Positions 14,514 to 22,205 of a stretch of DNA of 64,000 nucleotides are shown here, piece by piece. The notes beneath the pieces were generated by a model that did not search any database, was not told the origin of the DNA, and saw only the letters and a program-made list of their open reading frames with translations. Both the position numbers and the translations under genes were made by a program. The stretch lies in the NCBI GenBank assembly GCA_964605185.1, contig CAZSBF010000007.1:1-64000 (forward strand). Direction: 5' to 3'. Origin of the DNA: JACRIM01 sp964605185. Lineage in GTDB: Bacteria; Planctomycetota; Phycisphaerae; UBA1845; UTPLA1. How positions within the stretch are numbered: position 1 is the stretch's first letter; every line of letters begins with the position of its first letter.

Positions 14514-16436
14514 ATGCGCGATGTTCGTTCGGCTAAACACATTCTTAGCACTTACCTGCTGGTGACTTATGTCGCGCTCCTGGTCAACATTCTGGGATAT
14601 CTCCGGGATGTCCATTATGCGCATTGGGTGACGAAGTTGTTTATCGGCGCTTCGCTCATGGCATACGGAGCGGCCTATCTTGTTCCGGTCGCCCTGCTTC
14701 TCTGGATTGCGGCATTATTGCTGATTTCTCGTAAGAAACCCGGCACATTCGCCGATCGGCGCCGAACCACCTGTGCGATCGCCTTCTGTCTCCTGTCCGT
14801 TTTTCTCGCCTCCGCATTGCAAGTGGGGCTTTATGCCGATCGGTTTATTTTTCACATCTATGGATTCCACCTCAACGGATTTGTCCTGAATCTGGTGTTT
14901 ACTCGCGGTGGAATCGAATCGCTCGGAAGCAGCGCTCCCACGACCTTCACGTTCATCCTGATCATCCTTGGCATTGTTGCCATGCAGGCGGGAATGCTCG
15001 CCGTGCTCCTCTATGCCCCTCGCATACGCCATCGGCTTTCCCTTCTGTTCAGACGGCGGATGTTGGTGAGCGGGGTCGCGGCGTTGCTCGTGTTCGGCCT
15101 TTTCGGGCAGGTGGCGTATGGGGTGAGCTTCATTCGCGGTTACACGCCGATCCTCTTCGCCTCGAATGTTTTTCCGTTGTACGTTCCGATCACATTCTCC
15201 ACGTTGGCCGAGAAGATGGGGATGGATGTTTCCCGCTCGGCATGCATGACCGTGGACCTCGACGCCAGCACACTTGTTTATCCACTCAAACCGATTCAGG
15301 CGAGGCCGCCGGAGAAACCACATAACATCGTCTTCCTCATCGGCGAGTCGCTTCGCTGGGATATGCTCACTCAAACGATCATGCCGTCAACATGGGCCCT
15401 GGCGCAGAAATCACTCTGGTGCCGGCAGCATTACAGCGGTGGCAACGGCACGCGCATGGCGATGTTTTCGTTGTTCTCCGGCCTCTACGGCTCCTATTGG
15501 TTCACGTGCCTGGGTGAGAATCGGGGGGCGGTGTTGATTGACGTGCTGCTCGAACAGAAATACCAGATGGAACTCTTCACGAGCGCCGGTTTTTCGTATC
15601 CGGAGTTTGATCAGACAATCTTTTCAAAAGTTGACCCTAAGCGACTGCACGAGCGCAACAGTCTGCCGCAGTGGCGCTGCGACCAGAATCAAGTCACCGC
15701 CATGCTCGAGAGTATTGATAAGCGCGATTCGGCGTTGCCGTTCATGACCTTTATGTTCTTCGAGTCGCCGCACGCGAATTATCACTTCCCGCCGGACGCG
15801 GTCATTGTCGAACCATTCGCGAAAGATCTGAATTACGCGACGATGGATCTCGACCGCGAGATCGGCCTCATCAAGAATCGCTATGTCAACGCCTGCCACC
15901 ACATGGATATGCAGGTCAAGCGGGTGATCGATCATCTGGAACAGCGGGGCCTGATGGATTCCACGATCGTGATGGTCACCGGCGATCATGGCGAGGAGTT
16001 CATGGAGAAGGGCCGCTGGGGCCACAACTCCACCTTCAGCGAGGAGCAAACGCGTTCGCCGTTTGTGCTTTGGGTGCCTGGAAAAAGCCCGCGGGCCGTC
16101 GATACGATCACCAGCCACTTGGACATGCCTGCGACGCTCATGCCCCTGCTCGGTGTTACCAACCCGCCCGCTGATCATTCTTGCGGGATCGATCTCTACG
16201 GCGATTCGACGCGGACGATGACGATTTTGGCCGACTGGAGCCATGTGGCGTACGTCACGCCGGATTATAAGGTCGTGTTCTCCGTTCGGTCTTATGGATT
16301 CGACCCGCCACGAATCACGACCAAGGACGACGTGGAACTGCCGAACCCTGACGCGTTTTTCGATGATCACAAACAGGAATTGTTGGGTGTCATGAGGGAG
16401 TTGAAGACGTTTGAGAAGAGGCGGGGGGAACAATGA
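14514..16436 (+). CDS. YejM/LtaS-like membrane sulfatase-fold protein
   Basis: 640 residues from ATG 14514 (a TTG 45 nt earlier is possible). About five membrane segments occupy residues 10-210, then a periplasmic sulfatase-fold domain starts near 268. The metal site motifs are visible: NIVFLIGES (Glu278), a nucleophile Thr313 in SGGNGTRMAMFSLF, and DHGEEF at 491-496 followed by WGHNST. The SGGNxTR...FSLFSGLY pattern and the membrane layout resemble YejM/PbgA, which controls lipopolysaccharide and lipid balance in E. coli. Phosphoethanolamine or glycerol-phosphate transferase activity is the alternative. It lies between the ESCRT-III-like and AAA genes. Confidence 0.85.
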   Translation: MRDVRSAKHILSTYLLVTYVALLVNILGYLRDVHYAHWVTKLFIGASLMAYGAAYLVPVALLLWIAALLLISRKKPGTFADRRRTTCAIAFCLLSVFLASALQVGLYADRFIFHIYGFHLNGFVLNLVFTRGGIESLGSSAPTTFTFILIILGIVAMQAGMLAVLLYAPRIRHRLSLLFRRRMLVSGVAALLVFGLFGQVAYGVSFIRGYTPILFASNVFPLYVPITFSTLAEKMGMDVSRSACMTVDLDASTLVYPLKPIQARPPEKPHNIVFLIGESLRWDMLTQTIMPSTWALAQKSLWCRQHYSGGNGTRMAMFSLFSGLYGSYWFTCLGENRGAVLIDVLLEQKYQMELFTSAGFSYPEFDQTIFSKVDPKRLHERNSLPQWRCDQNQVTAMLESIDKRDSALPFMTFMFFESPHANYHFPPDAVIVEPFAKDLNYATMDLDREIGLIKNRYVNACHHMDMQVKRVIDHLEQRGLMDSTIVMVTGDHGEEFMEKGRWGHNSTFSEEQTRSPFVLWVPGKSPRAVDTITSHLDMPATLMPLLGVTNPPADHSCGIDLYGDSTRTMTILADWSHVAYVTPDYKVVFSVRSYGFDPPRITTKDDVELPNPDAFFDDHKQELLGVMRELKTFEKRRGEQ

Positions 16437-16529
16437 ACGCAACTCACAAAAACGCACTGACTTCGTAATACGGATGCATGTTTGATCCATTTGTTATCCT
16501 GGCTGCTTCGTTATTATAAGAGTTGAACC

Positions 16530-16700
16530 ATGTCCGTCTCACTTCCCACGTTCGAACGCCTCAAGACCCGTGGCCTCGCCGCGTACAAGGCAGACAACTG
16601 TGCCGAGGCCATACCGTTTCTTATGCAGGCGGCGGATGCGCCATGCACGACGGTCACTGCGTGGTATGGCAATAAATGGGCAACGGAGGCCAACTCGTGA
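16530..16700 (+). pseudogene. Truncated MIT-domain copy (56-codon ORF)
   Basis: ATG 16530 to TGA 16700. Codons 1-37 match the first 37 codons of the AAA gene at 17411: 94 of 111 nt are identical, and ten of the 14 differing codons are synonymous. After codon 37 the similarity stops abruptly and 19 unrelated codons follow. The remnant covers the first two helices of the MIT-like domain (MSVSLPTFERLKTRGLAAYK). Its stop overlaps the GTG start of the PIN gene (GTGA). The synonymous pattern suggests a once-functional paralogue whose 3' part was lost when the PIN module arrived, or a retained MIT peptide. Confidence 0.7.
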
Positions 16701-17167
16701 ACATCTTGCGAGCATATGCCGATACTTCCGTGTTTGGTGGCGTGTTTGATGACGAATTCAAGGATGCCAGTCAGGCATTTTTCAAGATGGTGAGGGACGG
16801 CCGATTCCGGCTCCTTGTATCTGACCTGAGTCGCCGCGAAATCGATGAGGCTCCCCCTATTGTTAGGTCCTATTATGACGATCTGCTGGAGTATATGCAG
16901 TTCGCGGAGTTGGACGCGCGGGCCCTGGCGCTACGGGACGCCTACGTGGCTGCCGGCGTTGTTGGTCCGCGATCAATGGATGATGCCGCCCATGTCGCGA
17001 TTGCCACGGTGGACAAGGCAGACTTGATCGTCAGTTGGAATTTCCGTCACATCGTGCATTTTGAGAAGATTCGCCATTATAATCAGGTGAACGCGGTGCG
17101 AGGCTACGGCTCCGTTGAGATCCGTTCGCCATTGGAGGTGCTCGACTATGAAGACGAAGACGTTTGA
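16697..17167 (+). CDS. PIN-domain toxin (VapC-like)
   Basis: 156 residues from GTG 16697, with GGAGG at 16685-16689 and 7-nt spacing; ATG 16676 in the same frame is less likely. The PIN fold acidic residues are present: Asp9 (YADTSVFGG), Glu48 (SRREID), Asp96 (MDDAAHVAIAT) and Asp109 (ADLIVSWNF). The tail RHIVHFEKIRHYNQVN is typical of a subgroup of PIN proteins. Such proteins cleave RNA and are held in check by a co-encoded antitoxin, here the overlapping gene at 17148. It interrupts the ESCRT-like block and looks like an insertion. Confidence 0.85.
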   Translation: MNILRAYADTSVFGGVFDDEFKDASQAFFKMVRDGRFRLLVSDLSRREIDEAPPIVRSYYDDLLEYMQFAELDARALALRDAYVAAGVVGPRSMDDAAHVAIATVDKADLIVSWNFRHIVHFEKIRHYNQVNAVRGYGSVEIRSPLEVLDYEDEDV

Positions 17168-17339
17168 TTGCGTCGAAATGAAGCGCAAAGCCCAGGAGAA
17201 AATGCGCGCCAAGATGGCCGGGTTTACACCCGAAGAAGAACTTGCTTATTTTCGAGAAGGCTCCGAGGAATTCCAGCGGCGAATCGAAAAGGCTTGGCAG
17301 GCTGCTCAAGCCCGTGCGAAGCAATCGCCGAATGCGTAA
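17148..17339 (+). CDS. Antitoxin-like partner of the PIN toxin
   Basis: 63 residues from ATG 17148, overlapping the PIN gene by 20 nt, with GGAGGTG about 8 nt upstream. The sequence begins MKTKTFDCVEMKRKAQEKM and contains FTPEEELAYFREGSEEFQRR, a small helical, charged protein of a type repeatedly found just after PIN genes. It would wrap the toxin and block its active site. No DNA-binding domain was recognised, so autoregulation is uncertain. Confidence 0.75.
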   Translation: MKTKTFDCVEMKRKAQEKMRAKMAGFTPEEELAYFREGSEEFQRRIEKAWQAAQARAKQSPNA

Positions 17340-17410
17340 GCACAGTGCCATCACATCGTTCTCGCATCCGAGGCACAACGTTTTTTCGAGCGGGCTTTGA
17401 AAGCTAAAGC

Positions 17411-18529
17411 ATGTCCGTTTCACTCCCCACCTTCGAACGCCTTAAAGAACGCGGCCTCGCCGCTTACAAGGCCGGCAATTATGCCGAAGCCAAGCCGTTT
17501 CTTATGCAGGCGGCGGATGCGATGATCAAGATCGCCGGCGACACGACCGATGCTGCGAGTCGGCAGCGGCGGAAGGCCATGGCTGCCGAACTCATTGAAT
17601 TCGCCAAGCAGTGCGACAGCCGGGCGGCGGACAGGAAGGCCGGCCGTCGGCAGGCGGCGAAGGACGGTGAAGAGCCCGGCGCCGACGCCTCGGATTGGAT
17701 TGTTCGCGAGAAGCCGGGCGTGAAGTTCGACGACATCGCCGGCCTCGACGACGTGAAGCAGGAAATCCGGATGAAGATGATCTACCCCTTCAGCCATCCG
17801 GAGCTGGCCGCGAAATACAAGATCGCCACGGGCGGCGGTCTGTTGCTCTATGGCCCACCCGGCACCGGCAAGACCATGATCGCCAAGGCCATCGCCGCTG
17901 AGATTGACGCAACCATGTTCGTTATCAGCCCGGCGCAGGTGTTGAGCAAGTGGGTCGGTGAGGCCGAGCAGAACATCAAGAAGCTCTTCGACGCTGCCAA
18001 GGCCGAGGTTAAGAGCATCATCTTCATCGACGAAATCGAGGCGCTGGTGCCCAGCCGGCGTGATTCGAATAGCAGCGTGATGACGCGCGTGGTGCCGCAG
18101 ATACTTCAGGAACTGGAAGGCTTCGACCGAACCAGCGAATCGCGGCCGCTCATGTTCGTCGGGGCGACCAACGAACCGTGGGCGCTCGATAGCGCGGTCA
18201 TGCGGCCCGGCCGGTTTGATGCGAAGGTTTATGTGCCGCTGCCCGACCCGCCGGCGCGGCACCGCCTGATGGAGATTTACTTCGGCAAGCGGCCGCTCGC
18301 CGAGGACGTCGATTTCGCGGAACTCGTTCGCCTCACCGAGGGCTACAGCGGGGCTGACATCAAGTCCGTCGCCGAGCGGTCGGCTACGATCCCCTTTATG
18401 GATGCCGTCGGCGGCAGCGAATCGCGGGCGATCTCGATGAAGGACGTGGCCGAGGCCCTTGCCGACGTGCAGCCATCCGTGAGGAAGAAGGACCTTGTGC
18501 GTTTCGAACAGTTCAAGGACGCGACGTAA
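17411..18529 (+). CDS. Vps4-like AAA ATPase with N-terminal MIT-like domain
   Basis: 372 residues. Residues 1-75 read as a three-helix MIT-like bundle: AAYKAGNYAEAKPFLMQAAD matches the Vps4 MIT pattern [20 protein letters not shown]. After a polar linker comes a single AAA domain: FDDIAGLDDVK, Walker A GPPGTGKT (148-155), pore loop KWVGEAE (180-186), Walker B IIFIDEIE (203-210), sensor GATNEPW and MRPGRFD (264-270). The end, QPSVRKKDLVRFEQF, resembles the C-terminal helix of Vps4 and katanin. The family hydrolyses ATP to disassemble ESCRT-III filaments. At 372 residues it is shorter than Vps4 and probably lacks the beta domain. Confidence 0.85.
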   Translation: MSVSLPTFERLKERGLAAYKAGNYAEAKPFLMQAADAMIKIAGDTTDAASRQRRKAMAAELIEFAKQCDSRAADRKAGRRQAAKDGEEPGADASDWIVREKPGVKFDDIAGLDDVKQEIRMKMIYPFSHPELAAKYKIATGGGLLLYGPPGTGKTMIAKAIAAEIDATMFVISPAQVLSKWVGEAEQNIKKLFDAAKAEVKSIIFIDEIEALVPSRRDSNSSVMTRVVPQILQELEGFDRTSESRPLMFVGATNEPWALDSAVMRPGRFDAKVYVPLPDPPARHRLMEIYFGKRPLAEDVDFAELVRLTEGYSGADIKSVAERSATIPFMDAVGGSESRAISMKDVAEALADVQPSVRKKDLVRFEQFKDAT

Positions 18530-18569
18530 CTGAAGTGGAGCGGGCCACCGTGCCCGCTACGTAACGGGG

Positions 18570-20321
18570 ATGATCTCAACCTCATTCAATATCGATGCCT
18601 TCACTCGCGATGAGTCGCTCATCGCACGCTTGGTCCCTGCAAGCGACCTGTTCTCGATACTAAATCGTCAGGTGGTGGTTCCGCCTTCGTGCATCGCGCT
18701 TGTGTGGGGAGAAGCCAGTCATCCGGCGTTCCTACGCGGGGGGCAGACCATCGAGTCCGGCGGCGGACGAGAAGTGCTGTTCGTTAAATCCATGCCGATC
18801 GCGCTGAGCTTCGGGGACGTGGCCGTTACATCGCGCGATGGTTTCGAATTCAAAGCCACGCTGCATCTGACTGTGCAAATCGTTCCCGAGCGAACGGAGT
18901 TGGAGCTGTTTCGCAAATCGCTTTGCGTCAGCCGGAACAGCGTCGATACGGCGGCCCTTAGTACGCATATTGAGACGGCCGTTCGGCATGCGCTCACGGC
19001 CTTCGCCCGCCGGCACGATGCTTCGTCGCTCGCAACCACTGAGACGCAGGGTTCGTTCAACGCAGTCCTTGCCGAGCACTTCCAGCCCATCGGCTTTTCA
19101 ACCGGCCTGATGCTTGCGGGCGATATTCGCGTGACGTTTCAATCGCCGGCCTTCGCGGATTTCCAGCGCGATCAACACACTGCGACTCGCCGCGCTGAGC
19201 GCGTGACGGAGGAATCGAAACTTCGCAGGGTCGCCGCCGAGGCTCGAAAGCAACACCTAGAAGGCCTTGCCGCCATCCTTGATCGCGTGCAGCAGACCGC
19301 GAAGTCGTCCGGCGGTGCTGGCGTGATCGACTTGATTCGCACATTTGACGTGTCGCGGCGCGGCGAACTCTATCGCGGGCTCATGGGCCTCGGCGCGAAT
19401 CAGCGCCGTACGGAGGCGATTCTAGTTGTCGCGGGGCAGGAGTTGCTTTGGTTTTCTCCCGGCGGCGGCGACAAACCGACTCGTCGAGAATCGCTGCCGG
19501 TGACGCTCGGTCCGCTTCGCAGCATCCGCATCGGCCGGCGGGGGGAGCAGCGCGTTCTTCTCCTCGGCGCACGCAACGGCGTCTTTGCACTGGCCCCCGA
19601 GGCTTCCACCGAGCCGACTGCCTATTCGTTCAACGTTCCGGGCACGCTGCGCGGCGGAGTCAATGCCGCGAGCATACTCGGTGATTCGCTTTATGCATCG
19701 CACTCCGAAGCAGGGTTGATTCGTTGGCGCCTCGCAGAACCGACAGCATCGCAAATGGTCGTGATAGATTCGACTCGCGGTGCCAAGGCCGTTCGCGATG
19801 TTCAGGCAACTGATGACGGCCGCCTTTGGTTCACGGTTGATTCGCGCGTTCTTGGATGGCGGCCCGATAGCGAGGAAGCCCCGGTCATGTTGCACGCGAA
19901 CGCGATTGTTCATTCGCTTCTCGTCGATGGTCGCGACGCATACGCAGGCTTGGACAGCGGCGCGATCCTCCATTGGGACCTTCGCGATACGGAGACCGCC
20001 AATGTTCTCCAGTCCCCGGGCGGCGATGCCGTGCATTCGCTGGTCAGCCTTGCAGGCGGCGGCGCGCCGCGGTTGCTGAGTGCCGACAAGCGTCCGCACC
20101 TGACGCTTCGCCTGCTTGGCGAGTCTTATCACGCGGAGTATCGGTGGAAGAAGCCGTTGCGATGGGCGGCCGGAGCGGATGATGTCATTGTTGCAGTGGA
20201 CGACCTTCGCGATTCGCTCGTTTGTTGGCGGCCGGATGTACCCGAAGAACCGACGGCGACGATCGCCATCGCGCGAGCGTACGGCCATGCGATTCAGGAT
20301 ATTGCCCTGCTTACGACGTGA
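18570..20321 (+). CDS. SPFH/band 7 domain protein fused to a beta-propeller
   Basis: 583 residues. Residues about 30-215 look like an SPFH/band 7 domain: VVVPPSCIALVWGEA, FVKSMPIALSFGDVAVTSRD, FEFKATLHLTVQIVPER and a helical end FQSPAFADFQRDQ, then a charged helix (about 195-265). Residues about 285-580 are WD-like or quinoprotein-like blades (ILGDSLYASHSEAGLIRWRL, GLDSGAILHWDL). No transmembrane segment was seen. SPFH proteins form membrane-bound rings or scaffolds. It begins 40 nt after the AAA gene and probably belongs to the same system, possibly marking the membrane site of action (inference). Confidence 0.75.
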   Translation: MISTSFNIDAFTRDESLIARLVPASDLFSILNRQVVVPPSCIALVWGEASHPAFLRGGQTIESGGGREVLFVKSMPIALSFGDVAVTSRDGFEFKATLHLTVQIVPERTELELFRKSLCVSRNSVDTAALSTHIETAVRHALTAFARRHDASSLATTETQGSFNAVLAEHFQPIGFSTGLMLAGDIRVTFQSPAFADFQRDQHTATRRAERVTEESKLRRVAAEARKQHLEGLAAILDRVQQTAKSSGGAGVIDLIRTFDVSRRGELYRGLMGLGANQRRTEAILVVAGQELLWFSPGGGDKPTRRESLPVTLGPLRSIRIGRRGEQRVLLLGARNGVFALAPEASTEPTAYSFNVPGTLRGGVNAASILGDSLYASHSEAGLIRWRLAEPTASQMVVIDSTRGAKAVRDVQATDDGRLWFTVDSRVLGWRPDSEEAPVMLHANAIVHSLLVDGRDAYAGLDSGAILHWDLRDTETANVLQSPGGDAVHSLVSLAGGGAPRLLSADKRPHLTLRLLGESYHAEYRWKKPLRWAAGADDVIVAVDDLRDSLVCWRPDVPEEPTATIAIARAYGHAIQDIALLTT

Positions 20322-20326
20322 TTCAC

Positions 20327-20569
20327 TTATCGATTGATCAGGATTTTGTCGATCGCCATCGGGATCTCCGCATAGCCCGGGAAACGGCCCACTTCCTTTT
20401 TGCAGAATACTCGCTGCCCGTCGACGACGACGTCGAACACGCCCCCCGAACCGGCGATCAGCTCGTACTCGTGCGTCCCTTTTCCGTATTTCTCGGTCAG
20501 CTCCGCCACCAGACCGGTGGCTTGCGGTTTGTAGTTTCACTGCTGGCAATAGGTGATCTGAATCTTCAC
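20327..20569 (-). CDS. SelW-like (Rdx family) selenoprotein, in-frame UGA read as selenocysteine
   Basis: 80 residues if UGA at 20537-20539 is read as selenocysteine. From GTG 20569 (AAGGAG 6 nt upstream) the protein reads VKIQITYCQQ-U-NYKPQATG and continues in the same frame to TAA 20327. The C-x-x-U redox motif sits after the first beta-strand as in SelW/SelT/SelH proteins, and the C-terminal half (GGVFDVVVDGQRVFCKKE, GRFP, EIPMAIDKI) matches the family. A hairpin with loop GGUCU follows the UGA (20505-20521). Conventional gene finding would report only the last 60 residues or call the gene broken. Role: thiol/selenol redox. Convergent with the SPFH gene. Confidence 0.85.
20505..20521 (-). 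promoter_or_regulatory. Bacterial SECIS-like hairpin
   Basis: On the minus strand GCCACC-GGUCU-GGUGGC forms a perfect 6-bp stem with loop GGUCU. Counting from the nucleotide after UGA, the loop occupies positions 22-26. In E. coli fdhF the critical loop bases are G23 and U24 of AGGUCU, so position and sequence both fit SelB recognition. Confidence 0.75.
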
Positions 20570-20714
20570 GGTCCACTCCTTTTTCGGGCCTTGGCGGGAG
20601 TGTAGGCGGCGCGCCAAGGCCTCGCAAACGCCTCTGGAATGAGGCCGCGAAACCGACGATAATTCCCGGCCCAAGTAGTTTACGTCGCGGCGATGCACGC
20701 CGGGGAGAATCCGA

Positions 20715-22028
20715 ATGAAAGTCACCATTGTAGGAACCGGTTACGTCGGTCTCGTCACCGGCGTCTGCCTCGCCGACACCGGCAATCATGTCATCGGTCT
20801 CGACGTCGATGCCGACAAAGTGGCGCGGCTGTCGCGCGGCGAATGCACCATTTTCGAACCGGGCCTGACCGATCTGCTGCAATCCAATCTTGCTGCTGGG
20901 CGCTTCCGACTCACGACCAACCTCAAAGAGGCCGTCGAACATGCCGACGTCATCTTCATCGCCATCGGCACGCCGCCGAAGGCCGACGGCTCGGCGGATC
21001 TCTCGATGATCGAGCGGGCCGTGGTGGACATCGCCAAGGCCGTGAACAAGCACACCGTGCTGGTGATGAAGTCGACCGTGCCCGTCGGCACCGGGGCTCG
21101 TGTCGAGCAACTCATTGCATCGCACAAGAAGCACCCGATCGACGTGGTCAGCAATCCTGAGTTTCTCAAGGAAGGATCGGCCGTGGACGACTTCCTCCGG
21201 CCGGATCGCGTGGTGATCGGAACCGACAGCGAGCACGCCGCGACGCTCATGAAGGAGTTGTATGCGCCGTTCGTGCGGAACAATCATCCCATTATTGTGG
21301 TCAAGCGGGCCGCGTCGGAAATGGTCAAGTACGCCGCAAACTGCTACCTCGCCATGCGCATCAGCTTCATCAATCAGGTGGCGAATCTCTGCGAGAGGCT
21401 CGGCATAGATGTTGATGAAGTTCGCACGGGAATGGGATATGACGCCCGCATTGGCTCGCACTTTATGTATCCGGGCGCGGGTTACGGTGGGAGCTGCTTC
21501 CCGAAGGATGTGCAGGCCTTGTGGCACGTGGCCAAGGCGGCGGGCATCGAGGCTGACCTGCTCCGGGCCGTTCATGAAGTGAATGAGCAACAGAAGGGCC
21601 TTCTGGTCGATCGCATTCGCTCGCACTTCGGCGATCTCAAGGGTAAGGCATTCGCCATCTGGGGTATCGCCTTCAAGCCGAAGACGGACGATATCCGCGA
21701 AGCGCCGTCGCTGCGGATCATCGAAGGCCTTCTCGCGGGTGGAGCGACGGTCCGCGCCTGCGACCCCAAGGGGCTCGATCATCTCAAGAAGGAATTCGGC
21801 GACAAGATTCAGTATTGCCCGGATGCCTACGCCGCGTTGCCCGGCGCCGATGCCCTGGTGATCTGCACCGAATGGAATGAGTATCGCTCGGCCGACTTCG
21901 ATCGCATCAAGTCGGCGTTGAAGCAGCCGATCATCTTCGACGGTCGCAATCTCTACTCGGTGGATCAGATGAAGCGGCGAGGGTTCACGTATTACTCCAT
22001 CGGCCGGCCGCCGGTGAAGGCTTCCTGA
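20715..22028 (+). CDS. UDP-glucose/GDP-mannose dehydrogenase family protein
   Basis: 437 residues. The N-terminal Rossmann motif is VTIVGTGYVGLVTG, then GLDVDADKV. Family signatures include IAIGTPPKADGSADLS, STVPVGTG, NPEFLKEGSAV, and the catalytic-Cys motif GYGGSCFPKD. The C-terminal UDP-binding domain has AFKPKTDDIREAPS. The enzyme oxidises a nucleotide sugar (most likely UDP-glucose to UDP-glucuronate) with two NAD, feeding exopolysaccharide synthesis. GGGGAGAA precedes the ATG. It is divergent from the selenoprotein gene and appears monocistronic. Confidence 0.93.
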   Translation: MKVTIVGTGYVGLVTGVCLADTGNHVIGLDVDADKVARLSRGECTIFEPGLTDLLQSNLAAGRFRLTTNLKEAVEHADVIFIAIGTPPKADGSADLSMIERAVVDIAKAVNKHTVLVMKSTVPVGTGARVEQLIASHKKHPIDVVSNPEFLKEGSAVDDFLRPDRVVIGTDSEHAATLMKELYAPFVRNNHPIIVVKRAASEMVKYAANCYLAMRISFINQVANLCERLGIDVDEVRTGMGYDARIGSHFMYPGAGYGGSCFPKDVQALWHVAKAAGIEADLLRAVHEVNEQQKGLLVDRIRSHFGDLKGKAFAIWGIAFKPKTDDIREAPSLRIIEGLLAGGATVRACDPKGLDHLKKEFGDKIQYCPDAYAALPGADALVICTEWNEYRSADFDRIKSALKQPIIFDGRNLYSVDQMKRRGFTYYSIGRPPVKAS

Positions 22029-22205
22029 TTACGCATTGAAAAAGGCCCGCCATAAGACGAGCACCCCGTCGCCGTGGCGCTCGGATGAGGGCGGTGTCTT
22101 ACGGCAGGCCAAATGGTGGGGCGGCGGAACGTGCATCCCTTGCACATCGTCCCTGAAACGTTCCGCCGGCCCAGATTCACCGTCGCATGCGACGGTGACG
22201 TTCGA

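Noticed and set aside
15624..16490. A 288-codon open frame on the minus strand
   Set aside because: Antisense to the sulfatase-fold gene; no recognisable motifs.
20327..20509. A 60-residue ORF starting after the UGA as the complete gene
   Set aside because: It lacks the first beta-strand and redox motif of the SelW family. Reading through UGA restores both and brings a good ribosome-binding site.
19422..21782. A 786-codon open frame on the minus strand
   Set aside because: It is antisense to the SPFH-propeller, selenoprotein and dehydrogenase genes, has no domain pattern and has low-complexity Arg/Ala-rich composition typical of shadow frames in high-G+C DNA.
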